From NCBI GenBank assembly GCA_902362925.1, contig CABIYL010000010.1: a stretch of 64,000 bases of DNA, one strand, 5' to 3'. The notes under the pieces were generated by a model that saw nothing but the letters and a program-made list of their open reading frames with translations, was not told the DNA's origin and did not search any database. Each line of letters starts with the position of its first letter. Positions within the stretch are counted from its first letter, which is position 1. Both the position numbers and the translations under genes were made by a program. Shown here piece by piece: positions 18,035 to 26,479 of the stretch. The stretch comes from Pseudoflavonifractor sp902362925 (GTDB lineage: Bacteria > Bacillota > Clostridia > Oscillospirales > Oscillospiraceae).

Positions 18035-18523
18035 TTAAACTGAAGCCACGATGACGGAGAAAACCAGACTGATAAGCGCCCACAGGGCAAAGGCGGTGAG
18101 GATAGCGCCCACCGTGGACCAGAAGGTGAGAGGGCGCACCCGGCGGATGGTCTGGTTGTCCGCCACAGGCTTGGCGAGGAAGATGGCTTCCGGGCTTTTG
18201 GTGTCGCTGTCCCGCACCACCTTGGCCATGCCGCAGGCGGAAAAGGAAAATTTGGCGGCCTCGTAGGCCTTGGAGGCGGGCACGCCCTTGAGCAGGACAG
18301 CGGGGAGATTGGCCACGCACTGCTCCGCCTCGGCCTGAGACATATGGAAATCCCGGCAGAGGTTCTGGAGCACCATCTTCTCTCCCGGCTGGTCGTCCAG
18401 CAGCACCAGGGAGCAGGCGGGGGCGTCGTCGGGCAGCTGGGACAGGGGATAGCCGCAGTGGACACAGGCGGAGGAGAGGTCGGAGATCTCCTTGCCGCAC
18501 TCAGGACAGCGAATCAGCGCCAT
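18035..18523 (-). CDS. Zinc-ribbon membrane protein with an L7/L12-C-terminal-like domain
   Basis: The 162-residue protein starts at MALIRCPECG (AAAGAGGTG lies six bases upstream; a GTG three codons earlier overlaps that site). Residues 5-25 form a zinc ribbon (CPECG...CVHCG). Residues about 40-105 (SLVLLDDQPGE, AEQCVANLPAVLLKGVPASK, then CGMAKVVRD) resemble the C-terminal domain of ribosomal protein L7/L12 and are clearly paralogous to the domain in the HTH protein encoded at 18934. One C-terminal membrane helix follows (about 135-160). Function unknown. Confidence 0.8.
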   Translation of the reverse strand: MALIRCPECGKEISDLSSACVHCGYPLSQLPDDAPACSLVLLDDQPGEKMVLQNLCRDFHMSQAEAEQCVANLPAVLLKGVPASKAYEAAKFSFSACGMAKVVRDSDTKSPEAIFLAKPVADNQTIRRVRPLTFWSTVGAILTAFALWALISLVFSVIVASV

Positions 18524-18568
18524 ATTGCACACCTCTTTCTCAAAATCATGGGAATGGATTCTATTTTA

Positions 18569-18937
18569 TTACCGGCTCTGCTGCCGGGCAAGGCGGAGAA
18601 GGGGCAGGACGGCCAGCCCGCCCGCCAGATAGGCCAGCAGGTCCAGCGGATCGGACACCGAGCCGGAGACCAGAAGGGGGGAGACATACTCCCAGAACAA
18701 TCCGCACAAGAGCAGAAAGGCGGCGGTGGGGAGCACCCTGGTGAGGGGCGGAAGCCGTCCTGCGGACAGCAGCAGGTTGGCCAGGGAGAGAATCATGGCT
18801 CCGGCCAGGATGTCATGGAAGTACCAGGCAAAGAAGCGGCCCGCAGCCCCAGGCAGGCCGGTGAGCGCCAGCCTGCTGAGCCAGTAGAGCGCCGCGGTGA
18901 GGACGATGAGAGCCAGGGGAATGGCGTTGGCTCTCAG
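18569..18937 (-). CDS. Small membrane protein, probable CTG start overlapping the upstream stop
   Basis: The minus frame is open from the TGA of the HTH gene. The first codon overlapping that stop (cTGA) is CTG at 18937, giving 122 residues; the first ATG (18796) would discard an obvious membrane helix (IPLALIVLTAALYWLSRL). Four hydrophobic segments are visible. The end (FWEYVSPLLV, SDPLDLLAYLAGG) resembles VanZ-like proteins, where an acidic residue and an Asp-rich turn precede the last helix. It is probably translated by coupling to the HTH gene. The start codon is inferred. Confidence 0.6.
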   Translation of the reverse strand: MRANAIPLALIVLTAALYWLSRLALTGLPGAAGRFFAWYFHDILAGAMILSLANLLLSAGRLPPLTRVLPTAAFLLLCGLFWEYVSPLLVSGSVSDPLDLLAYLAGGLAVLPLLRLARQQSR

Positions 18938-19572
18938 AAAAGCATCAAGAGCAGCAGGGAGAGAATGATGCCCACAATCACGGCCAGCACTGTGCCGCCG
19001 AATCCCAGTCCGGCCCCTTTCTCCTCCGGGGCCTCGATAGGGACCGCCCAGAGCATGGACTCCTGGGTCTTGGCGCTCTCATCCCGGATGACCTTCACCA
19101 GGCCGCAGCGTTCAAAGTCCTTGGCCCGGCGGTAGGCCTCCTCCAGAGAGAGGCCGGATGCCAGTACGGCGGGAAGGGATTCAATCAGGCGGTCCACCTC
19201 CTCCTCGGGCATACCGCTGTTGAGCAGCATGTGGAGCGTCTCACGCGGGGTCGGGTTGGTGTCCACCAACACCAGCGAGTAGCCGCCGGAGGTGTACTGG
19301 GTCTGGTTCTGGGACTGAGCCTGGGGTTGGGGCTGGGCCTGAGCCTGAGCGGAGGAGCCGTCGTCTTTTTTGTCCTCCTTGCCAAGCAGCAGATAGTCGG
19401 CGGACAGATGGAAGAGCTCGCACATCTTGCCCACCGCCTCCAGGTCGGGCTTGGTCTGGCCGCTCTCCCACTTGCTCACAGCCTGGCGGGATACCCCAAG
19501 GGCCTCCCCCAGCTGTTCCTGGGATATGCCTGCCGCCCGCCGGGCAGCTGCGATCCGTTCATTCAGTTCCAT
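18934..19572 (-). CDS. XRE-family HTH regulator with L7/L12-C-terminal-like domain and membrane anchor
   Basis: The 212-residue protein starts at MELNERI, six bases after AAGGAGG. Residues 5-60 are a Cro/CI-type helix-turn-helix (ISQEQLGEALGVSRQAVSKWESG). A Gln/Ala/Pro-rich linker leads to a domain (about 100-170: LVLVDTNPTPRETLHML, EEVDRLIESLPAVLASG, then CGLVKVIRD) that resembles ribosomal L7/L12 CTD, and a C-terminal membrane helix ends the protein. It is divergent from the purine permease gene, with palindromic GTTGACAG-type sites between them, and the small membrane protein gene follows with overlap. Confidence 0.85.
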   Translation of the reverse strand: MELNERIAAARRAAGISQEQLGEALGVSRQAVSKWESGQTKPDLEAVGKMCELFHLSADYLLLGKEDKKDDGSSAQAQAQPQPQAQSQNQTQYTSGGYSLVLVDTNPTPRETLHMLLNSGMPEEEVDRLIESLPAVLASGLSLEEAYRRAKDFERCGLVKVIRDESAKTQESMLWAVPIEAPEEKGAGLGFGGTVLAVIVGIILSLLLLMLF

Positions 19573-19640
19573 AGAGGACCTCCTTCTATTCCCGTCCGCC
19601 GTCCCACACACCGGAGAACAGCGGCCTTTTCTCTGGTCTC

Positions 19641-19801
19641 AGTGTACCAAAAAGAGGGGCGTTCCTCAAGCGATACAGACTGGAAATCTGTCAACTCCCG
19701 GTTGACAGGGCTCAAAAAGGCACCTGAGAAGCGCATAAACGGGGGAAGAGAGGAAGGATTGACAACTCTTTCCATCCTGCTATACTAATGTCAGTTGACA
19801 G
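19641..19801. promoter_or_regulatory. Divergent promoters with repeated TGTCA/TGACA dyads
   Basis: The plus promoter for the permease is TTGACA (19759-19764), 16 bases, TATACT (19781-19786). The minus promoter for the HTH gene is TTGAGG (19664-19669), 17 bases, TACACT (19641-19646). Dyads of the same half-site occur at 19688-19708 (CTGTCAAC-5-GTTGACAG) and 19789-19800 (TGTCA-GT-TGACA). They are plausible operators for the HTH protein. Confidence 0.6.
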
Positions 19802-19831
19802 ACTACCTTTACCCACAGGGAGGGCGCGTGT

Positions 19832-21205
19832 ATGGAGGTAAAAGAAGGCGTTTTGGACCGGGTGTTCCGGCTCAGGGAGCGGAACACCAGCGTAAGAACC
19901 GAGGGTGTGGCCGGTCTCACCACATTTGTGACCATGGCCTATATTCTGGCCGTCAACCCCATGATTCTGGGGGATGCGGGCATGGACAAGGGCGCGGTGT
20001 TCACCGCCACCTGTCTGGCCTCTCTGATCGCCACGGTATGTATGACGTTCCTGTCCAACTACCCCTTTGCCCTGTCGGCTGGCATGGGCCTCAACGCCTA
20101 CTTTGCCTACACCGTGGTCCTCAAAATGGGCTACAGCTGGCAGATGGCGCTGGCAGCCGTATTTGTAGAGGGCGTCATCTTCATCCTCCTCTCCTTGACC
20201 CGGGTGCGTGAGGCGGTATTCAACGCCATCCCCATGTCCCTCAAGCACGCCGTCTCGGCGGGTATCGGATTGTTCATCGCCTTCATCGGCATGCAGAACT
20301 GCAAGCTGGTGGTGGACGGTTCCACCCTGGTGGAGATGTACAGCTTCGCCGACAACAGAGCCGACTTCTCCACCGTGGGCATCACCGTGGTGCTGGCCAT
20401 GGTGGGCGTTCTCATCACCGGCATCCTGGTGGTGCGGAAGGTGAAGGGCAATATCCTGTGGGGCATCCTGGCCACCTGGGCCCTGGGCATTATCTGCCAG
20501 CTCACCGGGCTGTACGACCCGTCGGTGCTGGGCAGCGTGCTGCCCGACTTCTCCGGCGGCATCGCCGTGCCCAGCCTGATGCCCACCCTGGGCCAGATGG
20601 ACTTCAGCGCCCTGCTGACCCCCGACTTTGCGGTTGTGGTGTTCGCTCTGCTCTTTGTGGACGTGTTTGACACCATGGGCGGCCTCATCGGCATCGCCTC
20701 CAAGGCGGACATGCTGGACGAGCAGGGCCGCCTGCCCCGGCTGAGAGGGGCACTGCTGGCCGACGCCATCGGAACCACCGCCGGCGCCGTGCTGGGTACC
20801 TCCACCGTCACCACCTTCGCCGAGAGCGCCGCAGGCGTGGCCGAGGGCGGCCGCACCGGCCTGACCGCTCTGGTCACCGGCGGACTGTTCGGAGTGGCCC
20901 TGTTCCTGTCCCCCCTGTTCCTGGCCGTGCCCTCCTTCGCCACCGCCCCCGCCCTCATCGTGGTGGGCTTTATGATGACGGCCTCCATCCTCAAGGTGGA
21001 CTTCGACGACCTGGCCGACGCCATCCCCGCCTTCCTCTGCTTCCTGGCCATCCCCTTCCTGTACTCCATCTCCGAGGGCATCGCCCTGGGCGTCATCTCC
21101 TATGTGGTCATCCACGCCGTCACCGGCCGGGAGAACCGCCGCAAGATCAGCCCCGCCATGTACGTGCTGGCGGTGCTCTTCGTGCTCAAATACGTTCTGA
21201 TCTGA
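19832..21205 (+). CDS. NCS2/AzgA-type guanine/hypoxanthine permease
   Basis: The protein imports purine bases by proton symport. It has 457 residues, about 12-14 membrane segments, and the family landmarks TTFVTMAYILAVNP near the start, ALSAGMGLNAYFAYTVV, and LFVDVFDTMGGLIGIA followed by GTSTVTTFAESAAGVAEGGRTGL. GGGAGG lies about 11 bases upstream of the ATG. The gene has its own promoter and no purine riboswitch fold is visible in the leader. It is divergent from the XRE regulator. Confidence 0.93.
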   Translation: MEVKEGVLDRVFRLRERNTSVRTEGVAGLTTFVTMAYILAVNPMILGDAGMDKGAVFTATCLASLIATVCMTFLSNYPFALSAGMGLNAYFAYTVVLKMGYSWQMALAAVFVEGVIFILLSLTRVREAVFNAIPMSLKHAVSAGIGLFIAFIGMQNCKLVVDGSTLVEMYSFADNRADFSTVGITVVLAMVGVLITGILVVRKVKGNILWGILATWALGIICQLTGLYDPSVLGSVLPDFSGGIAVPSLMPTLGQMDFSALLTPDFAVVVFALLFVDVFDTMGGLIGIASKADMLDEQGRLPRLRGALLADAIGTTAGAVLGTSTVTTFAESAAGVAEGGRTGLTALVTGGLFGVALFLSPLFLAVPSFATAPALIVVGFMMTASILKVDFDDLADAIPAFLCFLAIPFLYSISEGIALGVISYVVIHAVTGRENRRKISPAMYVLAVLFVLKYVLI

Positions 21206-21220
21206 GGGCGGATACCGCCC

Positions 21221-21249
21221 TTGACACCGGACAGGCCCCGTGATAATAT
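21221..21249 (+). promoter_or_regulatory. Promoter of the T-box leader
   Basis: TTGACA (21221-21226), a 17-base spacer and TAATAT (21244-21249) lie directly upstream of the T-box leader; an overlapping TATACT follows. Confidence 0.65.
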
Positions 21250-21255
21250 ACTGTA

Positions 21256-21486
21256 ACAAGAATATCGCGAGGAACGGAAAGAGTAGCGCAGGCCTTACCG
21301 GCCAGAGAGGGACCGTCACCGGCTGAGAGCGGTCCCGCGGGAACCCTGTGCGAAGTGCATCCGGGAGCGAGAGGGATGTGGATGCCCTCCGGCTGGCCCC
21401 GTCATCGGCCTTTGAGTGAGAAACGAGAGTGGAACCGCGGTTTTTAATCGCCTCTTGTGCCCCTTCGGGCACAGGAGGCGTTTTCT
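21256..21486 (+). ncRNA. T-box riboswitch leader, cysteine-specific (TGC specifier)
   Basis: The conserved T-box sequence AGTGGAACCGCGG is at 21428-21440. A Stem I region with the GAGAG elements lies upstream, and the terminator (CGCCTC...GAGGCG, 21449-21480, then TTTTCTTTT) follows. In the proximal part, GAAGTGCATC offers a TGC Cys codon at 21356-21358 followed by a purine, as expected for a specifier; a second TGC lies seven bases earlier. Uncharged tRNA-Cys would favour the antiterminator and expression of cysE and cysS. Confidence 0.9.
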
Positions 21487-21527
21487 TTTATCTCCCGCCG
21501 GACAGGCGGATGGACAGGAGGTATTCC

Positions 21528-22178
21528 ATGACCAGACTCGGTGAGACCCTGAAGGCCTATCAGGCCCGTGACCCGGCGGCCCGCAGCCGCCTGGAGATAT
21601 TTTTGCTCTACCCGGGCGTGCACGCCGTCATCTACCACCGCATCGCCCACTGGTTCTACCGGCATAAGCTCTTCTTCCTGGCCCGGTGCGTGTCCCAGTG
21701 GAGCCGCTGCTGGACCGGCATCGAGATCCACCCCGGCGCCAAGATCGGCCGCAGGCTGGTCATCGACCACGGCATGGGCATCGTCATCGGCGAGACCGCC
21801 GAGATTGGGGACGACTGCCTCATCTACCACGGCGTCACCCTGGGCGGCACCGGCAAGGACCACGGCAAGCGCCACCCCACCCTGGGAAACAACGTGATGG
21901 TGTCGGCAGGCGCCAAGGTACTGGGCCCCTTTAAGGTGGGGGATAATTCCCGCATCGCGGCCAACGCCGTGGTGCTCACCGAGATTCCCCCCGACGCCAC
22001 CGCTGTGGGCGTACCCGCCCGGGTGGTGCGCATCGCCGGCGAGCGGGTGGACTACGCCTCCAAGGTGGACCAGATCCACGTCACCGACCCGGTGCAGAAG
22101 GAGCTGCAGGCCCTGTCCTCCCGGCTGGAGTGGCTGGAGCAGTTCATCGACCAGCAGGCCAAAAACGGAAATCTTTAA
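21528..22178 (+). CDS. cysE: Serine O-acetyltransferase
   Basis: The enzyme forms O-acetylserine from serine and acetyl-CoA, the committed step of cysteine synthesis. The start is the ATG at 21528, six bases after AGGAGGT; the frame continues upstream only through the T-box terminator. The 216-residue protein has the SATase helical N-terminus and left-handed beta-helix hexapeptides (IEIHPGAKIGRRLVIDHGMG, GVTLGGTGKDHGKRHPTLG). It ends with a longer coiled tail than the minimal family. cysS follows after 27 bases under the same T-box. Confidence 0.95.
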   Translation: MTRLGETLKAYQARDPAARSRLEIFLLYPGVHAVIYHRIAHWFYRHKLFFLARCVSQWSRCWTGIEIHPGAKIGRRLVIDHGMGIVIGETAEIGDDCLIYHGVTLGGTGKDHGKRHPTLGNNVMVSAGAKVLGPFKVGDNSRIAANAVVLTEIPPDATAVGVPARVVRIAGERVDYASKVDQIHVTDPVQKELQALSSRLEWLEQFIDQQAKNGNL

Positions 22179-22205
22179 TCTACAAAAATAAGGAGATATC
22201 AGGAT

Positions 22206-23615
22206 ATGAAGCTCTACAATTCCCTATCCCATACCAAGGAGGAGTTTGTCCCCCACGTGCCCGGCAAGGTGTCCATGTACACCTGCGGCCCCACGGTGTA
22301 CCACTTCGCCCACATCGGCAATCTGCGCTCCTACATCATGGAGGACGTGCTGGAGAAGTTCCTCCGGTACGACGGCTATGATGTGACCCGCGTCATGAAC
22401 ATCACCGACGTGGGCCACCTGGCCTCCGACGCCGACACCGGCGAGGACAAGATGGTCAAGGGCGCCCAGCGGGAGCACAAGACCGTCATGGAGATCGCCA
22501 AGTTCTACACCGACGCCTTCTTCTCCGACTGCAAGAAGCTGAACATCAAGTACCCCGACGTGGTCCAGCCCGCCACCAGCATGATTGACGACTATATCAA
22601 GGTCATCACCTCCCTGCTGGAGAAGGGCTACGCCTACCACGCCGGCGGCAACATCTACTTCGACACCTCCAAGCTCAAGCAGTACTACGTCTTCAACGAC
22701 CACGACGAGGAGGATCTGGCCGTGGGCGTCCGGGACAGCGTGGAGGAGGACCAGAACAAGCGCAACAAGGCCGACTTCGTCCTGTGGTTCACCAAGAGCA
22801 AGTTCGAGGACCAGGCCCTCAAGTGGGATTCCCCCTGGGGCGTGGGCTACCCTGGCTGGCACATTGAGTGCTCCTGTATCTCCATGAAGTACCTGGGCGA
22901 GTACCTGGACATCCACTGCGGCGGCATTGACAACGCCTTCCCCCACCACACCAACGAGATTGCCCAGTCCGAGGCCTACCTGGGCCACCCCTGGTGCAAG
23001 TACTGGATGCACGTCCACCACCTGAACACCAGCAACGGCAAGATGAGCAAGTCCAAGGGCGAGTTCCTCACCGTCTCCCTGCTGGAGGAGAAGGGCTATG
23101 ACCCCCTGGTCTACCGCCTGTTCTGCCTCCAGTCCCACTACCGCAAGGGCCTGGTGTTCTCCTGGGAGAACCTGGACAACGCCAAGGCCGCCTACGACAA
23201 GCTGGTGGCCCGTGTGGCCGCCCTGAGCGAGGACGGAGACGTGGACCAGGCCGCCGTGGACGCCGCCAGAGCCGCCTTTATCGAGGCCGTGGGCAACGAC
23301 CTGAACACCTCCCTGGGCGTCACCGCCGTGTACGATGCCCTCAAGGCCGACACCAACGACGCCACCAAGCGGGCTGTCATCGCCGACTTTGACAAGGTGC
23401 TGGGTCTGGACCTGCTGGGCCGTGCCGCCACACTGAAGGAGAAGGAGTCCGCCCCCGTGGAGGGCGCCGAGGAGATCGAGGCCCTTATCGCCCAGCGGGC
23501 GCAGGCCAAGAAGGAGAAGAACTGGGCTCAGGCCGACGCCATCCGGGACCAGCTCAAGGCCATGGGCGTGGAGATCAAGGACACTCCCAACGGCGTGGAG
23601 TGGAAGCGGATCTAA
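22206..23615 (+). CDS. cysS: Cysteinyl-tRNA synthetase
   Basis: This class I enzyme charges tRNA-Cys. The 469-residue protein has the HIGH-type motif HFAHIGNLRS, the zinc site (TCGPTV, ECSCIS, CGGIDNAFPHHTNE) and KMSKSKGEF. The C-terminal anticodon-binding part (ALIAQRAQAKKEKNWAQADAIRDQL) is intact. AAGGAGAT lies about 10 bases upstream of the ATG. It shares the T-box leader with cysE, coupling cysteine synthesis and charging. Confidence 0.97.
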   Translation: MKLYNSLSHTKEEFVPHVPGKVSMYTCGPTVYHFAHIGNLRSYIMEDVLEKFLRYDGYDVTRVMNITDVGHLASDADTGEDKMVKGAQREHKTVMEIAKFYTDAFFSDCKKLNIKYPDVVQPATSMIDDYIKVITSLLEKGYAYHAGGNIYFDTSKLKQYYVFNDHDEEDLAVGVRDSVEEDQNKRNKADFVLWFTKSKFEDQALKWDSPWGVGYPGWHIECSCISMKYLGEYLDIHCGGIDNAFPHHTNEIAQSEAYLGHPWCKYWMHVHHLNTSNGKMSKSKGEFLTVSLLEEKGYDPLVYRLFCLQSHYRKGLVFSWENLDNAKAAYDKLVARVAALSEDGDVDQAAVDAARAAFIEAVGNDLNTSLGVTAVYDALKADTNDATKRAVIADFDKVLGLDLLGRAATLKEKESAPVEGAEEIEALIAQRAQAKKEKNWAQADAIRDQLKAMGVEIKDTPNGVEWKRI

Positions 23616-23634
23616 AACAAAACAGAGCAGCTTT

Positions 23635-23670
23635 GCCCCCTGGACTGCGGATGCAGTCCAGGGGGCTTTT
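23635..23670 (+). terminator. Intrinsic terminator after cysS
   Basis: CCCCCTGGACTGC (23636-23648), loop GGAT, and GCAGTCCAGGGGG (23653-23665) form a perfect stem followed by CTTTTG. Confidence 0.9.
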
Positions 23671-23785
23671 GTATGTCTGATGTTGACATAAAAAATACAG
23701 CGGCCGAAAGCGCTGGCAGAGAAGGGGTTCCGGGCATGAGACAAAGTGAAGGGACTGAGAATGGATTTTTTTGTGCACAATGCGG

Positions 23786-23819
23786 TTGACAGAAAGAGGC
23801 CCGGCGCGTATGATATCAT
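23786..23819 (+). promoter_or_regulatory. Near-consensus promoter with palindrome before the MarR/ABC operon
   Basis: TTGACA (23786-23791), 17 bases, TATGAT (23809-23814). The palindrome ATGATATCAT (23810-23819) overlaps the -10 and could be an autoregulatory MarR site. Confidence 0.6.
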
Positions 23820-23873
23820 AACGGAATTAAAAGATAACAACATTAACAGTTAGTAAGGAAAGCAGGTGAAACT

Positions 23874-24338
23874 TTGGAGCACAGAGAGACGGAGCGGGCC
23901 CTGTTTCGAGCCCTGCACCGGTTCGGAAGGCTGAACACCGGGCAGCTCATCGAGATGGAGGGCCTGACCCAGGGGGAGTTCTTCGGGCTGGCCATGCTGC
24001 ACGAGCACCTGAAGGAGCACCCCGAGGGGATGCACGTCCGGGAACTGGCAGGCAAGGCCAGGGTATCGCCGCCGAGAGTATCCCGCATGCTGCGGGATAT
24101 GGAGGAGAAGAACCTGATCGAGCGGCGGATCGACCGGGATGACCGGCGCAACACCTACATTGTCCTCACCGAGACGGGCGAGGCTGCCCGACAGAGGACA
24201 ACGGCGCGGCTTTCCACATTTCTGGACCGAGTTGTGGATAGAATGGGGCTGGAGAACGTCCAGACCATGATTGACCTGTGGAACCAGTTCTCCGGCATTG
24301 TGGAGGACGAACGAGCAAAGGAGACAGAGCAGTGCTGA
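23874..24338 (+). CDS. MarR-family transcriptional regulator
   Basis: The protein has 154 residues from a TTG start five bases after AGGTG. The winged helix is clear: MHVRELAGKARVSPPRVSRMLRDMEEKNLIERRIDRDDRRNTYI in the family's usual position (about 50-105), followed by the dimerisation helix. It heads an operon with two ABC exporter genes and overlaps the first by seven bases, so it most likely represses this exporter and itself until a ligand binds. The ligand is unknown. Confidence 0.9.
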   Translation: MEHRETERALFRALHRFGRLNTGQLIEMEGLTQGEFFGLAMLHEHLKEHPEGMHVRELAGKARVSPPRVSRMLRDMEEKNLIERRIDRDDRRNTYIVLTETGEAARQRTTARLSTFLDRVVDRMGLENVQTMIDLWNQFSGIVEDERAKETEQC

Positions 24339-26479
24339 AATTGATACGCTATCTCAAGCAGGTGAAATGGCCCATTCTGGCCATTATGCTCCTGCTGGTG
24401 GTGCAGGCCTGGTGTGACCTGAGCCTGCCCCAGTACACATCGGACATTGTGGATATCGGCATCCAGCAGGGAGGCATTGAACACGCCGCCCCTGACCAGA
24501 TCCGGGATGAGACCATGGAGAACCTGAAGCTCTTCATGGAAGAGGATGACTGGAACAAGGTAGAGGCCGCCTACGCCCTGGGTGAGGACGGCATCTGGTA
24601 TCTGGACAGCGTGAATAAGAGCGCCTTGGAGGAGCTGGACGGTGTGTTCGGCATGCCCATGCTCATGTTCTCCGCCATGGAGGCGCAGGGGATGGACGCG
24701 GCCACCCTCCAGGCCATGCTCTCCTCTGGCCAGATGACCCTGGAGCAGCTGGAGGCCATGGCCGACCAGGCCATGGAGAAGTATGGCAGCCGGTCCGACA
24801 TGATTGTGGAGCAGAAGGCCCTTCTCTTCGTCAAGGAGGAGTACGCCGCCATGGGCCTGGACCTGGACCAGATCCAGATGAACTATCTGCTCTCCACCGG
24901 CGGTAAAATGCTGGGCATCGCCCTGCTGATGGCCGTGGCCGCCATCCTGGTGGGCCTGCTGGCCTCCCGCACCGCCGCCCAGCTGGGTATGAGCCTGCGC
25001 GGCGACGTGTTCAAGACCGTCATGTCCTTCTCCAACACCGAGATTGACAAGTTCTCCACCGCATCCCTCATCACCCGCTCCACCAACGACATCCAGCAGG
25101 TGCAGATGGTGGTGGTGCTCATGCTGCGCATCGTCATCTACGCCCCCATCCTGGGCATCGGCGGCATTATCAAGGTGGCCACCACCCACACCGGCATGGA
25201 GTGGATCATCGCTGTGGCCGTGGGCTCCGCCCTGGTGCTGGTGGCGCTGCTGATGAGCCTGGCCCTGCCCAAGTTCAAGCGGATGCAGACCCTGGTGGAC
25301 AAGATGAACCTGGTCTCCCGTGAGATCCTCACCGGTCTGCCTGTCATCCGGGCCTTCAGCCGGGAGAAGCACGAGGAGAAGCGCTTTGACCTGGCCAACC
25401 TGGACCTGAAAAAGACCCAGCTGTTCACCAACCGGGTCATGACCTTCATGATGCCCATGATGATGCTGCTGATGAACGGCGTGTCCATCCTGATTGTGTG
25501 GAACGGCGGCCACGGCATCGACGCGGGTACCATGCAGGTGGGCGACATGATCGCCTTCATCACCTACACCATGCAGATCGTCATGTCCTTCCTCATGATC
25601 GCCATGATCGCCATCTTCCTGCCCCGGGCCAGCGTGGCCGCCGGACGTATCGACGAGGTGCTCCAGACCAAGCCGGTCATCCGGGACAAGCGGAAGGTGA
25701 AGGACAACACCAAGGAGCAGTGGCAGGGTGTGGTGGCCTTTGAGGACGTGTCCTTCCGCTACCCCGACGCGGGCGCCGACGTGCTGGAGCACATCACCTT
25801 CACCGCCAAGCCCGGCCAGGCCACCGCCATCATCGGCTCCACCGGCTCGGGCAAGTCCACCCTCCTGAACCTGATTCCCCGGTTCTTTGACGTGAGCTAC
25901 GGCCGCATCACCATGGACGGCGTGGACATCCGGGACCTGTCCCAGCACAAGCTCCATGAGCTGCTGGGCTATGTGCCCCAGAAGGGCGTGCTCTTCTCCG
26001 GCGACATCGAGTCCAACCTGAAGTTCGGCGGCGCAGACATCACCGACCAGGCCATGGAGGAGGCGGCGGAGATTGCCCAGGCCAAGGAGTTCATCGACTC
26101 CAAGCCCGACGGCTACCAGACTCCCATCGCCCAGGGCGGCACCAACGTGTCCGGCGGCCAGAAGCAGCGGCTGTCCATCGCCCGTGCTATCGCAAAGAAC
26201 CCCAGAGTGTTCCTCTTTGACGACTCCTTCTCCGCGCTGGACTACAAGACCGACGTGATCCTCCGCCGGGCCCTCAACGAGAAGGTCAAGGACGCCACCG
26301 TCATCATCGTGGCCCAGCGTATCTCCACCATCCTTCACGCCGACCAGATCGTGGTGCTGGATGAGGGTAAGATCGCCGGCATCGGCACCCACGAGGAGCT
26401 GATGAAGAACTGTCCCACCTATCAGGAAATCGCAAGAAGCCAGCTCTCCGCGGCTGAGTTGGGAGGTGAGGGAGCATGA
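24332..26479 (+). CDS. ABC exporter half-transporter, subunit with degenerate ATPase site
   Basis: GTG at 24332 is eight bases after AAAGGAG and inside the MarR gene end; it gives 715 residues. The first membrane helix (18-38) is separated from the next (about 195) by an unusual extracytoplasmic insertion of about 140 residues rich in Met, Glu and Gln. The nucleotide-binding domain has Walker A GSTGSGKST, signature VSGGQKQRL, and Walker B VFLFDDSFSALD in which the catalytic Glu is replaced by Asp. It forms the LmrC/BmrC-like partner of the next gene, with a four-base overlap. Confidence 0.93.
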   Translation: MLKLIRYLKQVKWPILAIMLLLVVQAWCDLSLPQYTSDIVDIGIQQGGIEHAAPDQIRDETMENLKLFMEEDDWNKVEAAYALGEDGIWYLDSVNKSALEELDGVFGMPMLMFSAMEAQGMDAATLQAMLSSGQMTLEQLEAMADQAMEKYGSRSDMIVEQKALLFVKEEYAAMGLDLDQIQMNYLLSTGGKMLGIALLMAVAAILVGLLASRTAAQLGMSLRGDVFKTVMSFSNTEIDKFSTASLITRSTNDIQQVQMVVVLMLRIVIYAPILGIGGIIKVATTHTGMEWIIAVAVGSALVLVALLMSLALPKFKRMQTLVDKMNLVSREILTGLPVIRAFSREKHEEKRFDLANLDLKKTQLFTNRVMTFMMPMMMLLMNGVSILIVWNGGHGIDAGTMQVGDMIAFITYTMQIVMSFLMIAMIAIFLPRASVAAGRIDEVLQTKPVIRDKRKVKDNTKEQWQGVVAFEDVSFRYPDAGADVLEHITFTAKPGQATAIIGSTGSGKSTLLNLIPRFFDVSYGRITMDGVDIRDLSQHKLHELLGYVPQKGVLFSGDIESNLKFGGADITDQAMEEAAEIAQAKEFIDSKPDGYQTPIAQGGTNVSGGQKQRLSIARAIAKNPRVFLFDDSFSALDYKTDVILRRALNEKVKDATVIIVAQRISTILHADQIVVLDEGKIAGIGTHEELMKNCPTYQEIARSQLSAAELGGEGA

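Noticed and set aside
16110..18500. 796-codon minus-strand frame across rimO and pgsA
   Set aside because: Antisense to two clear enzymes and crosses a perfect bidirectional terminator.
19802..19831. Purine riboswitch before the permease
   Set aside because: The distance from promoter to start is too short, and no purine-aptamer core is visible.
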